Below, one piece after another: positions 12,901-22,800 of a stretch of 64,000 bases of DNA. A program made the position numbers and the translations under genes. Under the pieces are notes generated by a model. The model had not been told where the DNA came from. It searched no databases and worked only from the letters and a program-made list of their open reading frames with translations. The stretch's first letter is position 1. Each line of letters opens with the position of its first letter. The DNA lies in the NCBI RefSeq assembly GCF_027942865.1, contig NC_134514.1, forward strand, positions 560,618-624,617, written 5' to 3'. Source of the DNA: Odontesthes bonariensis. Lineage: Eukaryota > Chordata > Actinopteri > Atheriniformes > Atherinopsidae.

Positions 12901-15152
12901 AACCAAGTCTAAAACCAGTCCAAACCAGTCTAAAACCAGCCCAAAACCAAGTCTAAAACCAGCCCAAAACCAACCCAAAACCAAGTCTAAAACCAGTCCA
13001 AAACCAAGTCTAAAACCAGCCCAAAACCAAGTCTAAAACCAGCCCAAAACCAAGTCTAAAACCAGCCCAAACCCAAGTCTAAAACCAGTCCAAAACCAAG
13101 TCTAAAACCAGTCCAAACCAGTCTAAAACCAGCCCAAAACCAAATCTAAAACCAGTCCAAACCAGTCTAAAACCAAGTCCAAAACCAAGTCTAAAACCAG
13201 TCCAAAACCAAGTCTACATTCAGTCCAAAACCAAGTCTAAAACCAAGTCTAAAACCAACCCAAAACCAAGTCTAAAACCAAGTCTAAAACCAGTCCAAAA
13301 CCAAGTCTAAAACCAGCCCAAAACCAAGTCTACATTCAGTCCAAAACCAAGTCTACATTCAGTCCAAAACCAAGTCTACATTCAGTCCAAAACCAAGTCT
13401 AAAACCAGCCCAAAACCAACCCAAAACCAAGTCTAAAACCAAGTCTAAAACCAGCCCAAAACCAAGTCTAAAACCAGCCCAAAACCAAGTCTAAAACCAG
13501 CCCAAAACCAAGTCTAAAACCAGTCCAAACCAGTCTAAAACCAGCCCAAAACCAAGTCTAAAACCAGCCCAAAACCAAGTCTAAAACCAGCCCAAAACCA
13601 AGTCTAAAACCAGCCCAAAACCAAGTCTAAAACCAAGTCTAAAATCAAGTCTAAAACCAGCCCAAAACCAAGTCTAAAACCAGCCCAAAACCAAGTCTAA
13701 AACCAGCCCAAAACCAAGTCTAAAACCAGCCCAAAACCAAGTCTAAAACCAGTCCAAACCAGTCTAAAACCAGCCCAAAACCAAGTCTAAAACCAGTCCA
13801 AAACCAAGTCTAAAACCAGTCCAAAACCAAGTCTAAAACCAGCCCAAAACCAAGTCTAAAACCAGCCCAAAACCAAGTCTAAAACCAGTCCAAACCAGTC
13901 TAAAACCAAGTCCAAAACCAAGTCTAAAACAAGCCCAAAACCAAGTCTACATTCAGTCCAAAACCAAGTCTACATTCAGTCCAAAACCAAGTCTAAAACC
14001 AAGTCTAAAACCACTCCAAAACCAAGTCTAAAACCAGTCCAAACAGTCTAAAACCAGCCCAAAACCAAGTCTAAAACCAGTCCAAAACCAAGTCTAAAAC
14101 CAGTCCAAAACCAAGTCTAAAACCAGCCCAAAACCAAGTCTAAAAGCAGCCCAAAACCAAGTCTAAAACCAGTCCAAACCAGTCTAAAACCAGCCCAAAA
14201 CCAAGTCTAAAACCAGTCCAAACCAGTCTAAAACCAAGTCCAAAACCAAGTCTAAAACAAGTCCAAAACCAAGTCTACATTCAGTCCAAAACCAAGTCTA
14301 CATTCAGTCCAAAACCAAGTCTAAAACCAAGTCTAAAACCAAGTCTAAAACCAGTCCAAAACCAAGTCTAAAACCAGCCCAAAACCAAGTCTAAAACCAG
14401 CCCAAAACCAAGTCTAAAACCAGTCCAAACCAGTCTAAAACCAGCCCAAAACCAAGTCTAAAACCAGTCCAAACCAGTCTAAAACCAAGTCCAAAACCAA
14501 GTCTAAAACAAGTCCAAAACCAAGTCTACATTCAGTCCAAAACCAAGTCTACATTCAGTCCAAAACCAAGTCTAAAACCAGCCCAAAACCAAGTCTAAAA
14601 CCAGCCCAAAACCAAGTCTAAAACCAGCCCAAACCATCGTACACACAGTAGGGGGTTCCTTACCGCCGGGCCGTCCGTGGTGGTGTAGCGGACCGTGATC
14701 TGGATCAGCCGGCCGGGCTTCACCGCCGCGGTGGGCAGACTGATGCAGAGCGAGGAGCCGTAGTCCGTGAAGGGGTCCACCCGGTAGGTGAGGGAGGCGG
14801 GCTCCGGCTGCCCGGGGACCTTACAGTCTATGGAGTGGATGAGCAGGGACGGGTGAGAGTCCAGGACCAGGGCGCAGACGCCGGGCTGCACCGGGACCAG
14901 GTCCAGGACCAGCCAGCCGCTCATCTCCTTCAGCGCAAAGTTCAGCCGAAGGTCCAGGTGGAGGTGACTCAGCCGGAAGCACCGGAAGTTCGAGGCCGAG
15001 GCCACGTCCACCAGAGGGCAGCGCGGGGCCCCGGGACCAGGACCAGGACCGGCCGAGGGCCGGTTAGAGTCCCCAACAAACCGGGGCCCCGAAACCGGCA
15101 CCGATTTACGGCAGCAGCAAAGCGAGGTGGGAGTCTGCTGGAGCTCTGCCAT
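4083..15152 (-). CDS. rnpepl1: Arginyl aminopeptidase-like 1 (RNPEPL1), complete, 11 exons
   Basis: Exons, 5' to 3': 14664-15152, 8810-8950, 8477-8628, 8195-8311, 7869-8104, 7362-7475, 7085-7197, 6748-6856, 6424-6651, 4658-4800, 4083-4385. All junctions are GT-AG and in phase, giving 2145 nt (714 aa plus stop), close to human RNPEPL1. It is an M1 zinc metallopeptidase related to aminopeptidase B and LTA4 hydrolase, removing N-terminal residues from peptides. Visible: CRQ-like Cys-rich N-terminus (SLCCCRKS), [12 protein letters not shown], substrate loop VAMEN (about 313-317), zinc ligands HEIAH (340-344) and Glu363 exactly 18 residues later, catalytic-type Tyr429 in [16 protein letters not shown], the C-terminal ARM-like helical region, and the hallmark ending LRDVNVSA. 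All key residues are intact. Intron 1 (5.7 kb) and intron 10 (1.6 kb) are almost entirely satellite. Confidence 0.96.
4409..4629. repeat. ACAGGTGTGTGT tandem repeat in rnpepl1 intron 10-11
   Basis: Twelve-bp ACAGGTGTGTGT units with a GACGC variant recurring every two to four units. It fills the short intron between rnpepl1 exons at 4658-4800 and 4083-4385, leaving roughly 25 bp at each splice site. Confidence 0.9.
4866..6384. repeat. 11-bp GTGGTAGCATC minisatellite in rnpepl1 intron
   Basis: About 1.5 kb of GTGGTAGCATC-type units (variants CATT, TATC, TATG, CTTC) between rnpepl1 exons ending at 6424 and starting at 4800. Eleven bp times three is 33 bp, so all minus-strand frames stay open as repeated [15 protein letters not shown] peptides; these are artefacts. 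The array stops about 40 bp inside the donor of the upstream exon. Confidence 0.96.
6659..6724. repeat. Two-copy direct repeat in rnpepl1 intron
   Basis: Two exact tandem copies of a roughly 33-bp unit containing GGAAGTGATGTCACTCAG, in the intron between exons 6748-6856 and 6424-6651. Confidence 0.75.
6869..6958. repeat. (AC)n microsatellite in rnpepl1 intron
   Basis: About 90 bp of (AC)n with a few G interruptions, starting some 12 bp upstream (minus strand) of the acceptor of exon 6748-6856. On the transcript it is a (GU)n tract close to the 3' splice site. Confidence 0.97.
7217..7345. repeat. GTGCAGGTGCAGG tandem repeats in rnpepl1 intron
   Basis: Degenerate 24-bp units of CACACCTGTGCAGGTGCAGG type in the intron between exons 7362-7475 and 7085-7197. 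They are rich in CAGGTG/CACCTG. Confidence 0.8.
7484..7836. repeat. 32-bp GC-rich minisatellite in rnpepl1 intron
   Basis: About eleven 32-bp units built of GTTACTGCGGCGACCACA and GGGGGAGGGGCA, nearly filling the intron between exons 7869-8104 and 7362-7475. Each unit has a G5-A-G4 run on the plus strand, so the transcript carries C-runs. Confidence 0.93.
8726..8766. repeat. Short telomere-like (GGGTTA)n tract
   Basis: Three to four GGGTTA units plus degenerate continuation inside rnpepl1 intron 2. Too short and internal to be a telomere. Confidence 0.7.
8990..14634. repeat. 23-bp minisatellite filling rnpepl1 intron 1
   Basis: About 5.6 kb of two half-units, CCAAAACCAAGTCTAAAA and CCAGCCCA/CCAGTCCA, with a recurring TACATTCAGT variant every several hundred bp. 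It starts 30 bp inside the exon 1 donor (14663) and stops about 40 bp before the exon 2 acceptor (8951), so the intron is essentially all array. The plus strand is A/C-rich; the transcript is a G/U-rich repeat with GGTTTTGG blocks. Blocks of a few hundred bp recur in the same variant order, showing higher-order duplication. Confidence 0.96.
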
Positions 15153-15171
15153 GGTGGCCTGAACCTGGGAC

Positions 15172-15662
15172 TAAAGTCCGCTTAGACCTACCTGGGCTAA
15201 ACCTGGGACTGAAGCCCACTTAGACCTGGTTTAGTCCTGGGCTAAACCTGGGACTAAAGCCCACTTAGACCTGGGCTAAACCTGGGACTGAAGCCCACTT
15301 AGTCCTGGGCTAAACCTGGGACTAAAGCCCACTTAGACCTGGGCTAAACCTGGGACTGAAGCCAGCTTAGACCTGGGCTAAACCTGGGACTAAAGCCCAC
15401 TTAGACCTGGGCTAAACCTGGGACTGAAGCCAGCTTAGACCTGGGCTAAACCTGGGACTGAAGCCCACTTAGACCTGGGCTAAACCTTGGACTGAAGCCC
15501 CCTTAGACCTGGTTTAGTCCTGGGCTAAACCTGGGACTGAAGCCCACTTAGACCTGGGCTAAACCTGGGACTGAAGCCCCCTTAGACCTGGTTTAGTCCT
15601 GGGCTAAACCTGGGACTGAAGCCCGCTTAGTCCTGGGCTAAACCTGGGACTGAAGCCCCCTT
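15172..15662. repeat. 34-bp tandem repeat just upstream of rnpepl1 ATG
   Basis: About fourteen 34-bp units (GGGCTAAACCTGGGACTGA, then AGCCCACTTAGACCT) start only 20 bp upstream of the rnpepl1 start codon. They would lie in the 5'UTR or core promoter unless an untranslated exon exists farther right; no acceptor-like sequence is obvious immediately before the ATG. Confidence 0.92.
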
Positions 15663-16574
15663 TAATCCAGATCCACCTGCTTCCTGAGTCCTTTAAACAC
15701 AGATCCACCCCACACAGAACCGAGCTTTGACAGCCCAGTTTTAACCGGTTTAGACCAGTTTAAACCCAGTCCAAATAATTCTAACCTAACTGAAACTGAT
15801 CCGGTCCAACAGACTCAGAAACTCGGGAACAGAACCAGAAACAGAACAAATTCAACAAACTTTTAAATTCACTTTTAAACCGTCGGAAAAAAACGTCTGA
15901 AACCGGGTCAGAACCTTCAGCTTTCCGAGCCGACACTCCCGAACTGAGCCGAACCGAGCCAAACCGAGCCGAACCGCGTTCGGAGCCGGTTTTAACGGCA
16001 TCAGCAGCTCGGTAAAGCGGCACCTTGAGCTGGAAGTGAGGGACAGAAATAGCTCGGAGGAGCTTTAATGTCGGAGTTAGAGGTCAAACCGGCCAGTTAA
16101 CCAACTTAACTAGTTTAACTGACCTGGTTAGCACAGCCGGCTAATCAGCCTTCAGCCTAATGAGCCTTCAGCCCACATTCAGCATTTTGTGGAGCTTCAG
16201 AGGAGAAACATTTAGGTAAAATCCATCAGGAAGCAGGAACCAGAGGAACCAGAGGAACACCGACTCCTCTCGCGGGGCTCAGCCCGGCGCCCTGCGCGGC
16301 GGCCCGGGTCACGGAGTCCAGCTCCTCCCGGTGGTTCGGTCACAGCCAGAGTCCGAGGACCGGGACACAGAGGACGGGTTGGGCCGAACAAAAGGGACCG
16401 GAGCCGCCGCCGGAGCACCGAGGAGACTCCTCTGCGGGCAAAACAGGAAGTAACTACCGCGGGGAGAAAGTTTCTGCAGGCCGCTGGGGGGCGCTGTGGA
16501 GGCGGGGAGAGAGCCGGGGCCGGTCCGGGGGAGGCTGCACCCATCCGACCGGCTACTGGTGGTTTACCCACAGA
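15663..16574. promoter_or_regulatory. CpG-rich region upstream of rnpepl1
   Basis: No coding exon could be supported here. Two CpG-dense patches (about 15890-16020 and 16260-16560) are the best local candidates for the rnpepl1 promoter or for the promoter of an unidentified plus-strand transcript. The open frame at 16212-16775 (minus) crosses into a transposon and resembles no known protein. Confidence 0.35.
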
Positions 16575-16627
16575 CAGGGGCGGTCCTAGAAGCGGGCCAA
16601 CCGGGCAGGCGCCCGGGGGGTGGGGAA

Positions 16628-16659
<32 letters not shown>

Positions 16660-17377
16660 GGGTTCCTGGTTACGTTTCTGCCACAGTTGTTTTTCGGCAG
16701 AGCGGCACCCCCATCTTCCCCCTCCCCTTGGCTTGTCCCATGGTGGGAAAGCATCTGGACGCCTGTACAACCCACTGTCCTCTATCTGTCATCATCACGC
16801 TCTGCTTATTGTATATTTCTAATAAAGCTTTCCAAATGCTCTACATTCCCATTAGGTTTGTTTGATTCTGTGTTGTGTGTGATGAACCGAATAAATTACC
16901 AAGATATGGTGGTAGGTAGTCGTGGTGGTCAACTGGTCAAGATGAAATGTCTCAGTGACAGTCAGTCTCACCTCTGGCGTTACGTTAGCTGAGCAACGCA
17001 GCACAGTGCAGGGTTTGTGCAGGGGGGGGTTCAATATTTGGACGAGGAGGTGTTCGTCTGTCGAATCGTAAACAGATTAAGACATAATCATAATGGATAG
17101 GAAACGACCAAAGCCATCGGGTGCCCAATTTCGGAAGAAAAAAGAAAGAAGAAGAGGAGAAAAGAGCAAAGGAAAAAGGTATGTATCGAGTTATGTTTGA
17201 ATGGATTAGTGAGTGATATGACGAATTAGTGGCCTAGCCTGATGATGCTTGCTAAATCGGACGGACAACATATAAACAAACAGTGAAGTGCAACATCTCT
17301 CTGTGAGCAGTAGGGGGGGTTAGGGGTGCCAGCACCGGGTTTCGCCCGGGGCGTAAATCAGTGTCGGACCGCCACTG
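16575..17377 (+). mobile_element. hAT-like DNA transposon, non-autonomous, with 8-bp target duplication
   Basis: An 803-bp insertion with termini CAGGGGCGGTCC and (inverted) CAGTGGCGGTCC, flanked on both sides by the 8-bp duplication CCCACAGA (16567-16574 and 17378-17385). Eight-bp duplications and CAG-type termini are hAT hallmarks. An ATG at 17093 opens MDRKRPKPSGAQFRKKK, like the N-terminus of TTF/ZMYM-zinc-finger hAT transposases, then stops: only a first-exon remnant remains. A long A-run/G-run lies at 16625-16662. It landed in the first unit of the adjacent 33-bp array. Confidence 0.9.
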
Positions 17378-17868
17378 CCCACAGATTAACCCGTTTATTA
17401 TGATGGTTTAACCACAGATTAACCCGTTTATTATGATGGTTTAACCACAGATTAACCCGTTTATTATGATGGTTTAACTACAGATTAACCCGTTTATTAT
17501 GATGGTTTAACTACAGATTAACCCGTTTATTATGTTGGTTTAACCACAGATTAACCCGTTTATTATGATGGCTTAACCACAGATTAACCCGTTTATTATG
17601 ATGGTTTAACCACAGATTAACCCGTTTATTATGATGGTTTAACCACAGATTAACCCGTTTATTATGATGGTTTAACCACAGATTAACCCGTTTATTATGA
17701 TGGTTTAACCACAGATTAACCCGTTTATTATGATGGTTTAACCACAGATTAACCCGTTTATTATGATGGTTTAACCACAGATTAACCCGTTTATTATGTT
17801 GGTTTAACTACAGATTAACCCGTTTATTATGATGGTTTAACTACAGATTAACCCGTTTATTATGTTTT
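17378..17868. repeat. 33-bp tandem array (AGATTAACCCGTTTATTATG)
   Basis: About fifteen nearly identical 33-bp units; variants are GATGG/GTTGG and CCACAG/CTACAG. The left-most unit is interrupted by the hAT element, so the array predates the insertion. Confidence 0.95.
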
Positions 17869-17894
17869 TTATCATGTTCTGTTCTTCATTCTAA

Positions 17895-18085
17895 CTGTTC
17901 CCCCGGGTCACAGGGTTAGGGTCAGGTTACAGTTAAGTTAGGTTAGGTTAGGTTAACCCTAACCCCAGAGCACAGGGTTAGGTTACAGTCAGGTTACAGT
18001 TAGGTTAGGTTAGGTTAACCCTAACCCCAGAGCACAGGGTTAGGTTACAGTTAGGTTAGGTTAGGTTAACCCTAACCATGAGCAC
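17895..18085. repeat. GGTTAGGTTA / TTAACCCTAACC telomere-variant repeats
   Basis: Three long units, each a run of GGTTA/GTTAG followed by its inverse AACCCTAACCCC, so each unit can fold on itself. It is interstitial and degenerate, not a chromosome end. Confidence 0.8.
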
Positions 18086-18198
18086 AGCGAGGAAGAAGAA
18101 GGCAGTTTGTTCAGCTGAAAGCTGCAGAAACACCTGCTGTTTGATGGTTGAATCACACGCTGAAGCAGGATGTTTGTTTGTTTGTTTATTTATCGCAG

Positions 18199-18259
18199 CT
18201 CTTTGACAGCAGCAGGGACTCGGGTCAGAGCGACAGAGTGTTACACCACTCTGACTCAG
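18199..18259 (+). CDS. Exon-like segment on the plus strand, gene unknown
   Basis: A 61-nt segment is bounded by a good acceptor (T-rich tract, then CGCAG) and a GTGAGT donor. One frame reads LFDSSRDSGQSDRVLHHSDS. Further splice-like plus-strand segments follow at about 18829-18872 and from 19690. I do not recognise a family, and no start exon was found. It could be chance or an unannotated plus-strand gene convergent on rpl35a. Confidence 0.25.
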
Positions 18260-18958
18260 GTGAGTCCAGCAGGTTACCTGTCACCTGTTACCTGTCTTTA
18301 GCTCCGCCCTCCTCCGGCTGTTCACCATGTGGACCAGCTGGTCTGCCCTCACCTGAACCCAAACCCAGCACCACCCGTGTGTAACTCTCAGGTAACTTCA
18401 GGTTCCCACAGGTGTGACGCTCTCAGGTAGAGGCTCCGCCCCCTTGCTGACACGTGCAGTGTTCATCAGAACCCGTTCAGAACTGCTTGGACCCATAAAT
18501 GCGGCGCTGGTTCAGATTTAAACTGATTTTTCTTATTGATCAGCAATCAATAATTGATAAATAACTGAAAAGTTTCAGTCGCTCATGAGAATAAAAAAAG
18601 TTACTTTCTCACGTTTGTTCTGCTTCTTTCTGATCGTTAAAACATCTTCAACGTGTTTTCAGTATTTATGGATCCCTGATTCCAGGGTTTTAAAGGTCAG
18701 TTTGTTCAGAGGTAGAACATCTGAGCAGCTGAGACCAGAACACTTTGTTCGGTAAGAAGTAACTCCAGTTGCTCAGAGAACCGAACTCGGTCCCAGTTTA
18801 GTTCTGGAGGTTCTTGTTCTCACCTTTCTGCAGGAGCAGAGGCCCGTCGGCCCGTTCCAAACCGGTTCTGCTGGTAATGCGGGCACAGAAGAAGAAATGA
18901 GCAGGAAGAGGTGGTCCCGCCCAACGGAGCGCTACAACTCAAAGCTGAGAAGCTCCAA

Positions 18959-19528
18959 GGCTGTGTTCCAAACCTTCTCCTACTACTCCTACTAACTTTA
19001 ACTTTTTTAAGTTCCCGGATGCATACTAGATTCTCTAAATGTTGGGTATGCATCATGAGGTTACTACTCATACTCAAACTACCCAAGATGCAACATAACG
19101 ATCGTCATTTCCTGTCAAAACGGCAGTTTCAAGCTAGCTACAACGAGGGTAGGTTCACTTCCTGTTTTCAAAACAAAAGCACCAATTGTATGGTAATGGC
19201 TTTCCCTATGATAAAAGGCAACGGGTATTTTATTTTGTGAAAATAACAGGAAGTGCGTTGCTCACTGCGGCTAGCTTTAGTAGCGCGAATTCGTGGGAAC
19301 AAAATTGTAAACAGCCGGTATTTTGTCAGGTTTTCAACACGTTGGGGATCTAAACGACTACTTTCTCTCCTGAAAATGTTTCAAATGTTGCTAAAGTTTA
19401 CAGAGTTTAGAGCTTAAGGGAAATCAGCTTCAGGCCGGCTGATTTCGGCTCGGGCAGGAGCGAGATGCATTGTGGGTAAACGCTCTGCATACTGTCTGAT
19501 CGATGAGTATGCGGTTTTGAACACAGCC
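18959..19528. mobile_element. MITE family A, copy 1 (no internal array)
   Basis: A 570-bp element with inverted ends GGCTGTGTTC...GAACACAGCC. Its body (CCGGATGCATACTAGATTCT, CAAACTACCCAAGATGCAAC, GGCCGGCTGATTTCGGCTCG) is shared with copies at 23784, 39370 and 45124. In this copy the right end reads GATGAGTATGCGGTTTTGAA, with the heptamer motif present only once. No clear target duplication was found. It encodes no transposase. Confidence 0.85.
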
Positions 19529-19768
19529 TCAGTGTAGAACCTTCAGAACCAGGCCGCCCTCAAAGACCCGCCTCCACCTCTGAGCTTCATCTGGTTCCGT
19601 TTCTTCTTCTGGGACGGCTGTGGAGGCAGCTAACCTTTAACTTACTGCTAATTTCTTTTGTTAGCGTTAGCATGTTTCTCTGTTTCAGGATGTCGAACAC
19701 CTGCCGGCTCTCAGCCAATCAGGATTCAGCAGGAAACAGACAACACAGCAGCAGGTTGGATCGATCAC

Positions 19769-19774
19769 TTTATT
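19769..19774 (-). terminator. Poly(A) signal of rpl35a
   Basis: Minus-strand AATAAA, 50 nt past the rpl35a stop codon, which suits the very short 3'UTRs of ribosomal protein mRNAs. Confidence 0.75.
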
Positions 19775-19823
19775 GATCATTTTTTTTTATTTCTGTACAA
19801 ACATCAGAGACGATTGATCAGCT

Positions 19824-22800
19824 TCACACCCGAGAGGGATACAGCATCTGAAAAACAGGAAGGGACCGTCAGAATAAAACAGGAAGGGACCGTCAGAATA
19901 AAACAGGAAGGGACCGTCAGAATAAAACAGGAAGGGACCGTCAGAATAAAACAGGAAGGGACCGTCAGAATAAAACAGGAAGGGACCGTCAGAATAAAAC
20001 AGACAGGGACCGTCAGAATAAAACAGGAAGGGACCGTCAGAATAAAACAGGAAGGGACCGTCAGAATAAAACAGGAAGGGACCGTCAGAATAAAACAGAC
20101 AGGGACCGTCAGAATAAAACAGGAAGGGACCGTCAGAATAAAACAGGAAGGGACCGTCAGAATAAAACAGGAAGGGACCGTCAGAATAAAACAGACAGGG
20201 ACCGTCAGAATAAAACAGACAGGGACCGTCAGAATAAAACAAGAATAAAACAGACAGGGACCGTCAGAATAAAACAGGAAGGGACCGTCAGAATAAAACA
20301 GACAGGGACCGTCAGAATAAAACAGACAGGGACCGTCAGAATAAAACAGACAGGGACCGTCAGAATAAAACAGACAGGGACCGTCAGAATAAAACAGACA
20401 GGGACCGTCAGAATAAAACAGACAGGGACCGTCAGAATAAAACAGGAAGGGACCGTCAGAATAAAACAGGAAGGGACCGTCAGAATAAAACAGGAAGGGA
20501 CCGTCAGAATAAAACAGACAGGGACCGTCAGAATAAAACAGGAAGGGACCGTCAGAATAAAACAGACAGGGACCGTCAGAATAAAACAGGAAGGGACCGT
20601 CAGAATAAAACAGTTTCAAGGTGAACATGACCAGCAGGGTTCTGGATCCTCAAACAGATTTCTGAACCCAGGAATTCTCCTGGACCCTCTGAGGGCTCAG
20701 AACACCTGTGCAGGTGTGAGCACCATCGGCAGAATATCAGATCTTGGGAACACACTTGGGAATTATTGTTGCCTTTCAGGATGCAACAATAATAATAATA
20801 ATAATAATAATAACAACAACAATAATAACAGATGGTTTTCTATCTCGCTGATACTTAAAGCTGCTTCCAGAGAATGAAACGGCAGCATATTTCCTAACGA
20901 CGTCATTTATTTACAAATAAAAGTGTTTTACACGACAACCGTCAGCCTGTTTCCCAGGCGGTCCGTCCGGTTTGTCGTTCTCAGCACGCCACGTTACCGC
21001 TGCACGACTACGTGCTGCGCCGCCTTTTCATGGCGCCACCAGGCAGAAATACGTCATTAAGACGGCACGCCGTGAGCGACGCGTCAGCCACAAACCCAGC
21101 TTAACGATCACCTGACCATCAGTCAGCAGTGGGGGCGGAGTCAAAGGCAGCTCATTTCATCCTCAGAAAAACAGAAAATCAGTGAAACATCTTTAGGCTA
21201 TGTACACACGTAGCCGGGTATTTCTAAAACCGAATGTTTCCCCCCCTCCGTTTATAAAATAATCTGTATCCACATTACCTCGTTTTCGAAAAAAAAAAAC
21301 CTTCCACACATAACCGAACATCTGCGTTTTCACCTGTCTTGGCAACCCAAATGCATTTGCTGTTTTGTGTAATCTGCCCTCGTCAGCTAAATAATAAAGT
21401 GTGCACGCAGCTTTTTTGAGCACACTGACAGTGGACTGCCCCTCGATATGAGGACGTAATAATTCCGACAGCGAGAGGAGTGAGGACCGGGACATGCGAA
21501 ACTGTCACGCCATTCCTCTGGGAGTACGACTGTGGCGTGTAAAATCAAGGCAGTAAACAGCGCCTGCACAATAATAACCACCACAGTTCTCAGGGCAGCC
21601 ATGCTTCTTCAGTTAGCAAAGGTCGCACTTTAGACTTTAAAGCAGATTTGTTGTTGTTTTGGCGCATATTGTGACGTTCGAAAACGCAAAACTCCGGTTA
21701 TCTCTGTCTACACGCAGCTGCATAAACGGAGTTTTCAAAAATCTTCACTTTACCCGGAGTTTTTAAAAACATTCGTTTACGATACGTTTTTATGCGTTTT
21801 CATGTGGATGACAGGTGCAAACGTAGAAAAAATATATTCGTTTTAGCAGATACCCGGCTACGTGTGGATGGGGCCTTAATCAGATCCTGATTCTGAACTG
21901 GTGTTGATCTCTGTTAGCTTCAGGAGCTCCACAGGGCTGTGTACTGTCACCTCTACTCTTCTCCCTGTACACCAACTGTTGCACCTCCAGCCATGACTCC
22001 GTTAAGCTTATTAAGTTTGCGGACGACACCACCCTCATCGGACTCATCTCGGGCGGCGATGAGACTGCCTACAGGAGGGAGGTGGACCGGCTGGTGACCT
22101 GGTGCAGCAGCAACCACCTGGAGCTCAACGCCCAGAAGACAGTGGAGATGGTCGTTGACTTTGGGAAATCCACAGCTGCCGGCCCAGCTGCCGGCCCAGC
22201 TGCCGGCCCAGCTGCCGGCCCAGCTGCCGGCCCAGCTGCCGGTGCAGTTCTACACGGCCATCACGGTGTGGTATGCCGGGGCCTCTGCCAGGGACAGACA
22301 CAGACTGCAGCGAGCTGTGCGCTCCGCTGAGAAGCTGACGGGCTGCAGCCTCCATCTATCCATGACCTGCACGTCTCCAGGACTCTGGGGCGAGCAGGCC
22401 GGATCACAGCTGACCCTTCTCACCCTGCACAGGGACTATTTGCACCAGGAGGCTTCGGTCCATTCGGGAGAGGAACCTCCCGTCACAAAAACAGTTTTCC
22501 CCCCTTGCAGTTGGACTTATGAACACTTTATAATCACCTCATAACCTGCCCCAGTCACTTCACCATCATTAAAACTGCACTAATGAAGCTGCACTGTTGT
22601 TGCTCTGTATATTGGATACTGTGTATTGTTGTACACACCTTGTACATTTTATATTCATATTTTTTTATTCTTTATTATTATATCCTATATTACATGTTTG
22701 CACCTTACGCCGCAGCTAATTCCTAGTTAGTGAACACTGTTCACTAACAATGGCAATAAAACGGATTCTGCTTCACCTCCGTTAGCTTCATCAGAACCAA

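Noticed and set aside
18302..18390. Second plus-strand exon following 18199-18259
   Set aside because: The intron would be only about 42 nt, too short for vertebrate splicing, and the frame ends soon after in one of the phases.
19658..20628. KQEGTVRI / FYSDGPFL repeat proteins
   Set aside because: 24-bp minisatellite in the rpl35a intron, open on both strands.
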